Source: Przewalskia tangutica
Lineage: Eukaryota; Streptophyta; Magnoliopsida; Solanales; Solanaceae
NCBI GenBank assembly: GCA_029844215.1
Contig: CM056728.1
Coordinates: 5,358,001 to 5,422,000, forward strand
Reading direction: 5' to 3'
DNA length: 64,000 nt
Shown here: one piece after another, positions 1 through 11,348 of the stretch
Layout: every line of letters begins with the position of its first letter
How positions within the stretch are numbered: position 1 is the stretch's first letter
Made by a program: the position numbers and the translations under genes
The notes under the pieces: model-generated
The model's database searches: none
The model's input: only the letters and a program-made list of their open reading frames with translations
Told to the model about the DNA's origin: nothing

Positions 1-707
1 AACTTTGGTGTGTAAAATTCAGCCCCACAAGTTACAACAACTAACCAACAAGTCTAATGTAGTATTTAGGCAACAACATGCTCATAATATCCCCTAACCA
101 ATTCTTTCATAATCAACCCCATTTCTTACACGCACTACTCTAAGTGCATTTTCCAACTACAAGTTCTTCCTATTAAACATGCAACACCAAAACCAACTAC
201 AAGAGAAGAAATGTTACCTCAAGTTTTAGCCAAACTTATTCCAACTTGCTAGCCTTTTCTCCAAGAACACCACCACAATAGTCTTCACAAGCGTAATAAC
301 CTTTCCTTCCTATTACCTTTTGATTTTCCCTTAGGCTAGAATTCCTCTTGGGAATTTAGAGAAGGATGAGCTTTTAACTTAGAGAGATGGAGTGTAAAGA
401 TGAAAAGTTGAAAGAAATGACCAGTCTTGGTCAATATAATGCATGTAGCGAAATCGGATGGGGACACTGTCACCTCCCATGGCCTCTTTTAAAACAGAAA
501 TCAGACTTTCTAAGTTTTTCCGCCAAAATTCCGCCTCGGCCTTGTGCGCCGTGTGCATGCAATCTCTGGACACTCGGAACTTTAAGCGCGGCACGATTCC
601 GTGTGCGCCATGATTCCACTGCGCCGCGCCCAGGCCACGACCAAGTTTTCGATTTGAGTCCTAACTCCTTCCGTAGCCCCTACACGGCTGAACCACGAGG
701 TATAACA
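1..707 (-). repeat. Partial Tekay-type gypsy LTR (second copy)
   Basis: This segment repeats the layout of 1,571-2,499: a leader reading GTGTAAAATTC...CCCCACAA, then GAATGACCA..CTTGGTCAATA, then a GC-rich block. On the minus strand the LTR would start at 707 with TGTTATACC, a variant of the TGTTACACC start seen at 2,499 and 11,348. It abuts the tail of another LTR at 708, and its other end lies outside the window. The 116-codon plus-strand frame inside it looks accidental. I infer a separate LTR copy that landed in, or recombined with, the neighbouring LTR. Confidence 0.6.
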
Positions 708-2499
708 ACTAACACCCGTGGAAATAAACTAGAGTAACTATTATTTGAAGTAAACCAAAATCAATTTCCATACTTCCTTTTCAAATAAACCAAGACAATA
801 CCATGTCTTCCTTTTAAACCAACTCAAGACAATGCCATGCCTTCTTTTTCTGTATCAAATCACTTCTCGAACTAGTATAAGTTTCAAAACTTCAAATTCT
901 CAAGTCTCTTACTTTTAAACCAAATCTCATAACGGGGAAAGATCAAGTCTCACATCTTTGTAAAACAAATGTCAAGTTACCATTTTAAAGCCAATAATAA
1001 AACCATTTCTTTGTTTTCATAAAGTCGTTATAACTAACTTCCCACAAAGCTATTATAACACTTTATGTTTAAAACCAACCAAACACAACTATAAGCATTT
1101 ATGAGACCAAGAGGGCTTATTCTTTAACAACCAAGTACTCATTACTAACGTATGAGGTTTACCCCTTTTCAACACAATCAAGCCCTTTTACACTTCATAT
1201 CAAGTCAAGGCACAAAAAAAAGGGAAATCAAACTCCTTAAACATACGTGCTTCTACCGCACTATATATTTCACAAATAATCATGCTCAAGAGAATAGGAA
1301 GAATCACATACCTCCTCGGCTAAATCCACTTGCTAAGTACAAAATACCGCACGTAGTACGTCAACCTATAATGACCATAATACGTTTATTAACCTCAAGC
1401 TACAACGTAGAATATTCCAAGTGCAAAGTCACTAAATTCTATGGAGAATCGGGCAGCATTTCCTTTGTTTCTACATACTTTGCTACCTTTTTCAAGACCG
1501 AATTCAACATCCAAACGCCACTTTTAAGGCCCAACAATCCAATCAATTCAACGGGGATTATACAGCTAAACTTGGATGTGTAAAATCCTGCCCCACAATG
1601 TATAACAATTAACTTAACAAGTTTAAGGCAGTGTTTTGGCTACAACATGCTTACATAACCTTCTTATCCAATCCTTTCATATCCAAACCATATTTCTTAT
1701 ATGCAATTCTTCTAAGAGCAATATTTACCACTACAAGTTCTTTCTTCTTCACATGCAACACCATAAATTAACAAAGAGAGAAGAATTGTTACCTTAGAGC
1801 TTTAGCCAAATTAATCCAACAAATTCACTAGCCTCCTTTCCAAAAACACCACCACAATAACTCCTCCAAGCTTGCAAATAAGATTCATTCTTGCCACACT
1901 TTTCAGATTTTTCTCAAGCCTTGATTTATTCTTGATTTTTCTAGAGAGAAGAGAGAGCTTTTAATCTTAGAGAGAGAGAGAAGAGAGTTTGAAGAATGAC
2001 CAAGTGTTCAAGACTTGGTCAATAAATAGTGCATGCAAAAATCAGATGGGGGGGGACACTTGTCATCCTCCCATGGCCTTTTTAAAAGAAAAGATCTGAT
2101 TTTCCTCAGTTTTTCCGCCAGAACTCGCCTCAGCGCGGCCATGAAACCCCGCAACCCCACGAACTTCCTGCTCGCGTCGCGCGACGCTGCATCTTTGACG
2201 TCCTCCAGACTATCCGTGGCGCCACTGGCCTGACCCGAATACACTTTTCGATCATTGAACTCATAACTCCTGTAACTACCCCGATGTCCTATCGACGAAC
2301 GGTTGGTTGCGTTTGGAACTAGACTCAACGAACTACGCACTAAGCCTTTGAAACACCTAGGAACTCTCAATGTAATGGGTCATAACCCGCCTCAAAGTTG
2401 ACCAACAACCCGTCCGAAACATTTCGTCAACCCATCATTCAAAAATTTAAAACTTAATTCCTTTCGTTCGCCTAAGCGTGACCGAACTACGGTGTAACA
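708..2499 (-). repeat. 3' LTR (truncated) of minus-strand Tekay-type element
   Basis: On the minus strand the LTR starts at 2,499 with TGTTACACC directly after a polypurine tract, so this is the 3' LTR of the element whose gag lies at 3,384-4,406. Positions 708-1,570 match 5,562-6,430 and positions 1,571-2,230 match 6,431-7,090 almost base for base. The match pairs it with the 5' LTR at 4,608-7,090. It is cut at 708, where another LTR copy begins. The 143-codon frame at 1,152-1,583 is only a shared LTR segment, partly open in the other copy. Confidence 0.7.
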
Positions 2500-2514
2500 T
2501 TCTCTCCCCTCCTT
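2500..2514 (-). other. Polypurine tract of the minus-strand Tekay-type element
   Basis: The minus strand reads AAGGAGGGGAGAGAA immediately before the LTR start TGTTACACC. This is the expected primer site for plus-strand DNA synthesis in a Ty3/gypsy element and fixes the 3' LTR boundary. Confidence 0.75.
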
Positions 2515-3383
2515 AGAAACATTCGTCCCGAATGTTCCTTCTACGTCTCATGAACGCATGCGCCGGTGTAGTCTTCACTACTATACCTATAAAACCAATT
2601 ATGCCACATATGGCTATAATATACTAACCACGCAAAATCTTACCTCCCAGCCTACGAGGAATTACCTCTAAAACGTATAACAACTTATTAGTTCCCATCC
2701 ATGGTCTAAGGGTATTCTCCTCACAAAAAGATCACTCTCATCCTCTTAACACATGTTTGCTTCCTCTTCCACTTGTCGTATCCTCCCTGCACACTCGAAC
2801 TCTTCCTAGAATACGTACCACACTCTTGTTCCCGGTCCGAGACAATCTCACTATGCAAGTTACGAAAACCTAGTGGTTTTCTTAGCTTAGCTACCAACTA
2901 TTATTTCACACCACTCATGGAATTATCACCCAAGTATACCCCACGTATACTATGTTCCTTGACAAAGGTCCCCTGTAGAATCTTCCACTCAAAATGGCCC
3001 TGTATCTAAGGTTCCCACGGTTATCAGAATTCTAAGGCTCACAACTCCCATGTCCCCAAACTTACCCCTTCTACAAACCAGGCTTTATAAAATCACAATT
3101 TACATAAAATCACAATTTACATAACACTTAACATGTAACCATCTTATCATACCCACTAATCGTTAGAGGGTTAAGGATATACCTGTAACTATTGCTTCAC
3201 TTTCCCCTTGTCGTTCTAATCATGATCCCCGCCGCATGCGCAAAGCATAAAGCGATGAACTAGCCACCGATCCTGGCGTGAATCTCTACATCCGTGTTAT
3301 CTCCGGTGGACGTTCCTCGCAAAATGGCGCTTCACGGCGTGTAAATCAAACTCCCTACTAGCACGACACTCGCCATCGCGAGC
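2515..3383 (-). other. Internal non-coding remnant of Tekay-type element
   Basis: This stretch lies between the gag remnant and the 3' LTR. I see no reverse transcriptase, RNase H or integrase motif on the minus strand, so the whole pol region expected here is missing. A short direct duplication (CATAAAATCACAATTTA type) lies near 3,087-3,125. Confidence 0.5.
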
Positions 3384-4406
3384 CTACCACAACGGCCAAC
3401 GAGGTAGGTGGCCATCGACTAATATCCCTTTTCCCCGAAACTCAAACCTTGGAGCCCGACCCTGCTCCCGAATCTCGACGATCACGAAGGCGTGGTGGAG
3501 TACTCCGTCTTGGATGAGCGCGATAACTAGCTCTTCTTGGCGGTCCGCCTCGAAAGTTACCAAAGGATCTCGCTGTCTTGCCTTCTCGCGATCTTGGTTA
3601 TTCCGCCGACCTCTACGCTCACACCCAGTGCATAAGCTGCGTGCGGGCAATGTCCATGCCGGTTGAAGAGCTACCGTCTGACTCTGCTAATGTCGTGAGC
3701 CCTGTGACATAGCGGTGCACTCTGTCCTCCATGTCTACTACTAAAGCGGGTACATACCGAGCCAATGAGTCAAACTCTACGTTGTACTCCCGGACCGTCC
3801 GCCCATTCTGCCTCAACATCAAAAATATATCTGCCCGAGCTCTCCTCACCTGCGAAGGCAAGAAGTGTGCAAGAAATGCCTCTGAGAACTCGTCCCAACC
3901 GGTGGAGTGCATGCTCGGGCGCTTCCATGAGTCAAACCAGTCGATTGCAGTATCACGCAGTCGATGTGAACCCAAAACTACCGACTCCATCTCTGAGGCC
4001 TTGATCACTCTCATGATCCGCTGCAATTGTCGGATAAACTCCTGAGGATCATCCTCGCCTCGACCATAGAACTCAGGTGGCTCAGACTCAAAAGTCCGAA
4101 GTCTCGAGTTATCGATCGGGTGAACTACGGTACAACCGAACGTGTCTCACTTTGTCTCTTGCCTTGCTATCACGGCTAATAATCGGTCGTCTCTTATAGC
4201 CCATATCCTCTCGCTGTGTAATCGGAGGCTCGTACTGCGCGGTCTCGATGGCCGCTTCTCGAACTCGATGGTGCAGCGACGTCGTGAAACTCGCCGTCCG
4301 AAACATCACCTCAGATAAAAACTGGGCCCGTGCCCTCGTAACTCTGGGTCCCTAGCGACTCGCCATTGCGCGCCGCCACGGGCTCTGGTGGCCTGCGTGG
4401 AGGCAT
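3384..4406 (-). pseudogene. Ty3/gypsy gag remnant (Tekay/Del lineage)
   Basis: A probable gag start ATG lies at 4,406 on the minus strand, shortly after the primer site, and opens with an MPPRRPPEP-like N-terminus. The best-preserved part, 3,619-4,026, has the retrotransposon gag core: AIDWFDSW, then FLAHFLPSQVRRAR, then an LRQ..TVREYNVEFDSLARY stretch. A further frame at 3,384-3,650 is basic, overlaps it and is probably frameshifted gag tail. The gag capsid packages element RNA; here it is broken by frameshifts and has no pol behind it. The element is therefore a gag-only derivative that cannot replicate alone. Confidence 0.75.
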
Positions 4407-4591
4407 ATCGTATAAAAAGAATACGTCGGAGAGTCCAACTTATAACACGGCTCTAAGGCACGATCTCGAGTGAGAAGAATGGAAACTAATCCTAAATGTC
4501 TGCGACCTCACGATTATAGATGTGGTGCACAACACATCGATAATCAAGACTCTACTGAACACGGTCAGTAGACACTTTCCGAGGACTAATC

Positions 4592-4603
4592 GCTTTGATA
4601 CCA
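4592..4603 (-). other. Primer binding site (initiator Met tRNA type)
   Basis: The minus strand reads TGGTATCAAAGC a few bases after the LTR end (GTCGTGACA). This is close to TGGTATCAGAGC, the usual site complementary to the 3' end of plant initiator Met tRNA. The following 150 bases match those downstream of the site at 35,718, tying both elements to one lineage. Confidence 0.7.
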
Positions 4604-4607
4604 CTTT

Positions 4608-7090
4608 TGTCACGACGACCGGGCCGCAATCGTGCTCTCTGGGCACCCGTCGTGTATACATCGAGAATAGCGTGAACATACATAACTCATAAACTCAAGA
4701 TAGTGAATATCATCGCTGGCGAAGCAATGCCGCTTTCTTAGATTAAACTTATTCAAAAGTAAGCGGTATAACTTCTTTCTTGAACCCAAACGCGTGACCC
4801 GCACTTAGGAATAACAATCGTGGCGGGAGCCCCGCCATACCTCGAATATACAAAAGTCTACAACTTCGTGGAACTGCATCAAAAGGCAAGCCTCGAGAAA
4901 TGGAGCTTTCAGAATCGAGCGATGATCCTAAGAGTGCGGATCGCCAGTATGTACCTCAACTCGGCGTGAACGCGCGGCCAAGGAGGTCGATAACAGTACC
5001 AAGTATGACCATCCATCGTGTCAGTATGTCCAAAGGAAACAACAAGAAAACACTCATAGTGGAAGCGTGTGGGCCCCGCGTGTCGGTATGTCCCGAAATA
5101 ACAAGATAACATTCACCGTAGGCGTACGTGGGCCACCCACGTGTCGATGTCCACACAAAATAACCGGCTAACACTTACGGTAGGCATACGTGGGCCCCAA
5201 CGTGTCGGTATGTCCACAAAATAACCGGATAACACTTTCCGGTAGATACCCGTGGGGCCCCAACGTGTCGGTATGTCCAAACAAAATAACCAAATAACAC
5301 TTTCGGTAAGCGTACCCGTGGGCCCAACGTGTCGGTATGTCGACATGATCGAGAATAACATGACCGGCCCTCCATCGAGAGGCGCGATAGCATAAGGATA
5401 CAATACTTGTACACAAGGACTATCACAAGCAGACATAGGCAAGTTATTCACACTCAAGGTATCTTCATTCTATGCCAAAAAGAATCCGGGTTTTTAACCC
5501 CAAGGTACTACTTACTTTATTTTTTTTAAAGTCCATTTCTTTTTCACGAAAGTCACATGCTACTAACACCCGTTGAAACAAACTAGAGTAACTTTTATTT
5601 GAAGTAAACCAAAATCAATTTCCATACTTCCTTTTCAAATAAACCAAGACAATACCATGTCTTCCTTTTAAACCAACTCAAGACAATGCCATGCCTTCTT
5701 TTTCTGTATCAAATCACTTCTCCAACTAGTATAAGTTTCAAAACTTCAAATTCTCAAGTCTCTTACTTTTAAACCAAATCCCATAACGGGGAAAAATCAA
5801 GTCTCACATCTTTTTAAAACAAATGTCAAGTTACCATTTTAAAGCCAATAATAAAACCATTTCTTTGTTTTCATAAAGTCGTTATAACTAACTTCCCATA
5901 AAGCTATTATAACACTTTATGTTTAAAACCAACCAAACACAACTATAAGCATTTATGAGACCAAGAGGGCTTATTCTTTAACAACCAAGTACTCATTATT
6001 AACGTATAAGGTTTTACCCCTTTTCAACACAATCAAGCCCTTTTACACTTCATATCAAGTCAAGACATAAAAAAAAGGGAAATCAAACTCCTTAAACATA
6101 CGTGCGTCTACCACACTATATGTTTCACAAATAATCATGCTCAAGAGAATAGGAAGAATCATATACCTCCTCGGCTAAATCCACTTGCTAAGTACAAAAT
6201 ACCGCACGTAGTACGTCAACCTATAATGACCATAATACGTTTATTAACCTCAAGCTACAACGTAGAATATTCCAAGTGCAAAGTCACTAAATTCTATGGA
6301 GAATCGGGCAACATTTTCTTTGTTTCTACATACTTTGCTACCTTTTTCAAGGCCGAATTCAACATCCAAACGCCACTTTTAAGGCCCAACAATCCAATCA
6401 ATTCAACGGAGATTATACAGCTAAACTTGGATGTGTAAAATCCTGCCCCACAATGTATAACAATTAACTTAACAAGTTTAAGGTAGTGTTTTGGCTACAA
6501 CATGCTTACATAACCTTCTTATCCAATCCTTTCATATCCAAACCATATTTCTTACATGCAATTCTTCTAAGAGCAATATTTACCACTACAAGTTCTTTCT
6601 TCTTCACATGCAACACCATAAATTAACAAAGAGAGAAGAATTGTTACCTTAGAGCTTTAGCCAAATTAATCCAACAAATTCAGTAGTCTCCTTTCCAAAA
6701 ACACCACCACAATAACTCCTCAAAGCTTGCAAATAAGATTCCTTCTTGCCACACTTTTCAGATTTTTCTCAAGCCTTGATTTATTCTTGATTTTTCTAGA
6801 GAGAAGGGAGAGCTTTTAATCTTAGAGATAGAGAAGAGAGTTTGAAGAATGACCAAGTCTTCAAGACTTCGTCAATAAATAGTCGTCTGAAAATCGGATG
6901 GGACACTTCACCTCCCATGGCCTTTTAAAAGAAAAGATCGATTTTCCTCGGTTTTCGCCAAACTCCGCCTCGGCGCGCGCCTGCGATCGGCGCGCGGCAC
7001 AAAACCCTGCAACCCGGAACTTGTGTGCACCTGGCTCAGCGCCTGCGGCAGATCTGCGTCTTCGGGCCTCCAGACTATCCGTGGCGACCT
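4608..7090 (-). repeat. 5' LTR (truncated) of minus-strand Tekay-type element
   Basis: The LTR ends on the minus strand at 4,608 with GTCGTGACA just before the primer site. Going up the plus coordinates it contains a 62-bp tandem array (5,018-5,345) and two blocks shared with the 3' LTR (5,562-6,430 and 6,431-7,090). Its first roughly 290 bases are missing compared with the copy at 708-2,499. The break at about 7,090 is where an Ogre-like 3' region begins. The two LTRs are very similar in AT-rich parts and differ in GC-rich parts. Confidence 0.65.
5018..5345. repeat. Tandem array of about 62-bp units in Tekay LTR
   Basis: Units start at 5,018, 5,080, 5,141, 5,202, 5,265 and a partial one at 5,329, each opening with GTGTCGGTATGTCC and closing with GTACGTGGGCCCC. 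Spacing is 61-64 bp. The frames that cross it on the minus strand only reflect the repeat. Confidence 0.85.
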
Positions 7091-8041
7091 GCATCCGGCA
7101 CATAATGCAACGACTTCAGCACATAATGTCTACGCAAGACGATATTCCTACTCACAGAATCACATTTCTTATATTCATACTTTATCATATTTTATCGTTT
7201 TAACAATTATGCACTAACTTTTCTTAAGTTTTAGCCTACAGGTTCCTCAATTCCACGAGGCGATTGCGTGCGTCATGAAAGGACAACATCTCGGCATTCA
7301 ACACGTCTGTACGAGGATGACATCTCGACATTTGCAGCATCCAACATATCACACAGGGACCACATCTCTACACGGAGAATTGCATTTTCTCATATATTCA
7401 TGCTTTATCATTTTTCTGTCTTAACAATTATGCACTAATCTTTTCAAACTTTAGCCTGTAGGAGCCTTAATTTACAGGAGCAGGAGCACAACGTGGAACA
7501 ACCTCTTACGGCAAACTGAAGCAATTTGTACCTCGAACGTTGATTCGCTCTCCTCCAGCATCCCGCAACACAAAACCCAATGTCATCATAATTCGACACT
7601 GGGACAAAATTTTGAATCCGCATCCGCCCTGCCTTAATTTTCCAGCATCACAACAACCCAGTGTCATCATAATTCGACACTGAAACATATTTTTGAATCG
7701 GTAGTCGTCCGGCCATAATTTTAGCATCGCAACAATCCAGTTTCATCATAATTCGACACTGGGACATTTTTTAAAATCTGCGTCAGCTTTACTTTTTACT
7801 TTAACATCGCAACAACCCAGTGTCCTCATAATTCAACACTGGGTTATTTTTAAATCTGTGTCAGCTTTGCCTTTTATTTTCGCATCACAACGACCCAGTG
7901 TCATCATAATTCGACACTGGGACAATTCTGAGTCTGCATCTGCCCCACTTTTGAGTTCTGGTTTATAAAACAGGACAAAATTGGCTACGAGTCAACATCT
8001 TTGTCCGAAGACTCTTCCATCATCTCCGTAGAGGGACATGC
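7091..8041 (+). mobile_element. 3' internal region of a truncated Ogre-like element
   Basis: This fragment carries the same modules as 53,320-54,048: TATGCACTAAC...TTTTAGCCTACAGG blocks at about 7,208 and 7,430, a GAGCACAACGTGGAACAACCTCTT segment, and a hairpin array. It then has TTTGTCCGAAGACTCTTCCATCATCTCC and the AGAGGGACATG polypurine tract. It leads straight into the LTR at 8,042. The 5' part of the element is absent, cut where the Tekay LTR ends at about 7,090. Confidence 0.75.
7576..7921. repeat. Tandem hairpin array, five units of about 80 bp
   Basis: Five units begin at 7,576, 7,657, 7,738, 7,816 and 7,894. Each contains an inverted repeat with arms CCCAGTGTC and GACACTGGG around a 10-base loop (ATCATAATTC), followed by about 50 bases of T-rich spacer. 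Some arms have one or two substitutions. The same unit occurs at 53,728 (same strand) and at 40,390-40,880 (opposite strand). Confidence 0.9.
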
Positions 8042-10513
8042 TGTTGACAGTCAATTTTGACCCGTTTTTCATATATTTATTGCAATTTTATGTGTTTTAG
8101 GACACCTCATTCTAATCATTTTTTTTTTGCATTTTTTATCTTTTATTTTTAAATTAAGCGTTATCTCTTTGTTAATATTATGTTTATATTATTACTACAC
8201 CACCATTTATTTTAATAATATTTGTATTTTTTTAAATAATTAATTGACATCCCGCTTTAATTTTAATTAGACATTAAATATTTGTCTAAAATATTGTATT
8301 TTATTATTATTGCATCGACATTTGCATTTTTATAATTTTGCATCTTGTTAAATAATTTTTTTCTTTTAAATTATTAACCCGCTTTGCATTTTGTCAAACC
8401 AGTCCAGTATGAGACCCAATCCGAATTATTTCAATCCAACACCATTTTTTTATTTCATCCAAACACCCCCTTTTATCCACCCCCCCCATTTTAAATTTCA
8501 AACCCTACTTTTCATTCCCCCGCCCCCCCCAAATACCAAACCTTAATTCTACCTCTATAAAATAAAACATACCCCCCCCCCCCCATTACAAAGGAGGCCC
8601 AGTAAAGACTCTCCTCATTCATTTTACCACTTCTAAAACATCTACCCACAAAGAGGCCACATGTATCACCAACCTCTCAACTCTCTCCCTCTCCTTTCCA
8701 TTATTGAAAACAGCAGCAGCCAACACCCTCAACTCCCATCGCCGCCGCCCTTCGCCAGAGATCCAAGCTCCGGCGAACCCCCTTGAAACACCTGCAACCA
8801 CAACTGTCCCCTCTCCACTCATTTCCCACACCCTGCTCCCGTCGCCACCATCCCGTCGACCATCTGTTGGCTTGTATTTTAGGCGTTGCTCCGGTGAAAA
8901 CCGTTGAACGCGTCGTCTTCCATTCCCTCTGTTTGTGATCCTCGCCAGATTTGACGCGTGGCGGACACTACCGACGATGTTGTTTGTTTCTCTGTTATTG
9001 CAACTATATTTTGCGGTTGTTGGACTGATTTTGAATTTTGGTAACTTGCCGGAGTTTAAAAACTCCGGCGAATCTTGTTGGCTTTATTTCAATATATGAT
9101 TTTCTGATTTTTTTGTTGTGTCGCCGGAATTTAAAACTCCGGCGACCTTTGTTCTTGACTGCATTTTCAGGCATCGGTTGTTATCTTGGTTAATGTGTTG
9201 ATTTTATGTTTTTGAGGCATCTGCCGGAGTTTTAAGACTCCAGCGACGTTTTGAAAATTCCGTTGGATATTTCACGACTTTCTCATCTATTCGTGAACCG
9301 CCCTGTTTACTTTTCCGATGATGTTGTTGGCTGCTTTGGGTACTGTACCGATTTAGTATGATTTTGTATTTGGCCGGAGTTTTGAAAACTCCGGCGATGT
9401 TCTAAATTTTCAGGCGACCTTGTTGGCTTCATTTTTGGTATTTTTCGACTGCTGTTGTCGGACTGATATTTCCAGCGATGTTGTTATTTTCCGTTTGTGT
9501 TGGGTGATTTTGCGAGTTTTGCTATTGGTGGATCGTTTGTGGATATGGTGCTCGATCGGTTTTGTGGGTTTTACCACTGTTATGATATTCTGATTTTCGG
9601 GACTAATTCTAGACAGTTTCGCCCCTTTATTTTTATTAAACTGATTTTTTTAAAGAACAAATGCTACACTTGGTATTTTATTGATTTTGAACTTGATACT
9701 ACACTGACCTACGAAGGATTTATCCGTCGATCTGGAGGCCCCCGTGGTAAGCGAGACGGAATATGTGGGCGAGGAGGAAAGTGAAAAGATTAGACGAGAA
9801 TGCATAGTATCGTTCACCGGGAGGTGAGTCGACCGCAGCCGAAGCGATATTGGCTTCTCATGTCTTAGTATCCTTGACATAACACTAGTTGAGCCCACAC
9901 TATATAAAAATATATCTTTTACATATATATATCTATATATATATATATACATACATTGTGTTTGTTTGGTAATTTATTTATTATTTACTAACTCTTCTAC
10001 TAAGTGTCTTTTGCAAGTACCCGGAGGTGCACCCCAAAGTTAAAGCATTCGCATAAAAATAAAATAAAAGCGAAATATCGTTAAATTCTCTTCATTACAT
10101 CTTTTTATGATTATTTGCTTTTATTACTATCTTGTTAAATATATATCTATTTTAAATATTTGCATGCCTAATTCAAATGTCTCTTGGTTAGTTTAATAAT
10201 TAGAACACCTTTAGAATTGTAGATTGCATGTTAGCACAATAATTTTAAACCTATGTTTGAACGGATAACCGCAAGTTAGCGGATCTTAAATGATGCCTAA
10301 CCCCTTCCCTTTAGGATAATAAAGAACCATTACCTAGAATCTCACATAGCTTTCGCAGACCTTTAAAAATGGAGATAATTTGTAGTATTTTATGCTACAT
10401 TTTTAGTGTCCTAATTCACTATAATAATTAGGTGACGACTCCTTTAAATGCATTTAGGAATCAATCATGCGCAGTAATCCCGTTTCCGACTCCGGTTAAA
10501 ATGAGGTGTTACA
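8042..10513 (+). repeat. 3' LTR of truncated Ogre-like element
   Basis: It opens with TGTTGACAGTCAATTTTGACCC and closes with GGTGTTACA. The last 250 bases (GCGGATC, TTAGGATAATAAAGAACC, TTTCGCAGACC, GCAGTAATCCC) match the ends of the LTRs at 48,330-48,592 and 56,975-57,236. At 2,472 bp it is shorter than those two (about 3.2 kb), and the middle is unrelated, so it is a distinct subfamily. It contains three poly-C runs (8,480-8,590), four short palindromes built on GCCGGAGTTTT (9,048-9,395) and a TA-rich microsatellite near 9,920-9,950. Confidence 0.8.
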
Positions 10514-11348
10514 CTTAACATACGACGTAATTTACTTTTAAAAAAAAGAGAATGAATTGTTACCTTGGGAAAACGTCCAAAACAGTCCAACAAATCGCTC
10601 ACTTTCCCTCTTTCCACAATTTTCTCTTCGTTAAAATCACCTCTACGAACCTCCTACAAGCTTGCCAACATATTTTCTTCTTGCCGCCTTTCCGAAATTT
10701 TCCTAGGCCTTGATTTTTCCTTGAATTTTTAGAGAGAAGGGAGAGGAATTTTTAGAGAGAGGGGAGTTCTTGAAGAATGACCAAGTCTTCAAGACTTGGT
10801 CAATAAATAAGACTTCCTCTGGTAAAAAAATGGGAGAGACACTTGTCACCCTCCCATAGGCCTTTACAAAAAATATCTTCTAATTTTCCCCCAATTTTCG
10901 CAAAAATCCTGCCTCGGCGCCGCGGCGCTGAAACCTCCGGAAACTTCAGTACATACGGCGTCGTGGTCCTGCATTCCGGCGCCGCGGCGCTGCAACTTCA
11001 TAAAACTTCAGTATCTCCGGCGCCGCAGCCCTGCATCCGGCGCCGCGACGCTGTGACATCAGGCTGAAAACACCCTCCTTCTTGTCTGTGCACTGAACTT
11101 GTAACTTCTATAACTTTCTACTCCGATGTCCTATCGACGAGCGGTTTGTTGCGTTGGAAACTAGACTCAACGAACTACATACTAGGCTTTTTGAAACACC
11201 TAAGAACTCCTAATGTAACTGGACATAAACCGCCCCAAAGTTGACTAAAACCCGTCCAAATCATTCTGTCAACCTATCTTTCTAAAATTTAAATCTTAAT
11301 TCCTTTCGTACGTTCTCATAAGCATGACCTGAATTACGGGGTGTAACA
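10514..11348 (-). repeat. Partial Tekay-type LTR
   Basis: On the minus strand it begins with TGTTACACCCC at 11,348 and runs to the Ogre LTR edge at 10,513. It contains the GAATGACCAAGTCTTCAAGACTTGGTCAATAAATA-like block and the GATGTCCTATCGACGA segment shared with 2,285-2,330. Its GC-rich middle is arranged as three GGCGCCGCGGCGCTG-like repeats (10,916-11,053). The distal LTR part is missing. Confidence 0.65.

Noticed and set aside
1152..1583. 143-codon frame in the Tekay LTR
   Set aside because: Only part of it stays open in the sister LTR at 6,226-6,438, so it is not under coding constraint.
7576..7921. Regularly spaced palindromic repeats that resemble a CRISPR array
   Set aside because: The spacers are themselves repeats, the setting is a plant LTR retrotransposon, and the same array recurs in sister elements.
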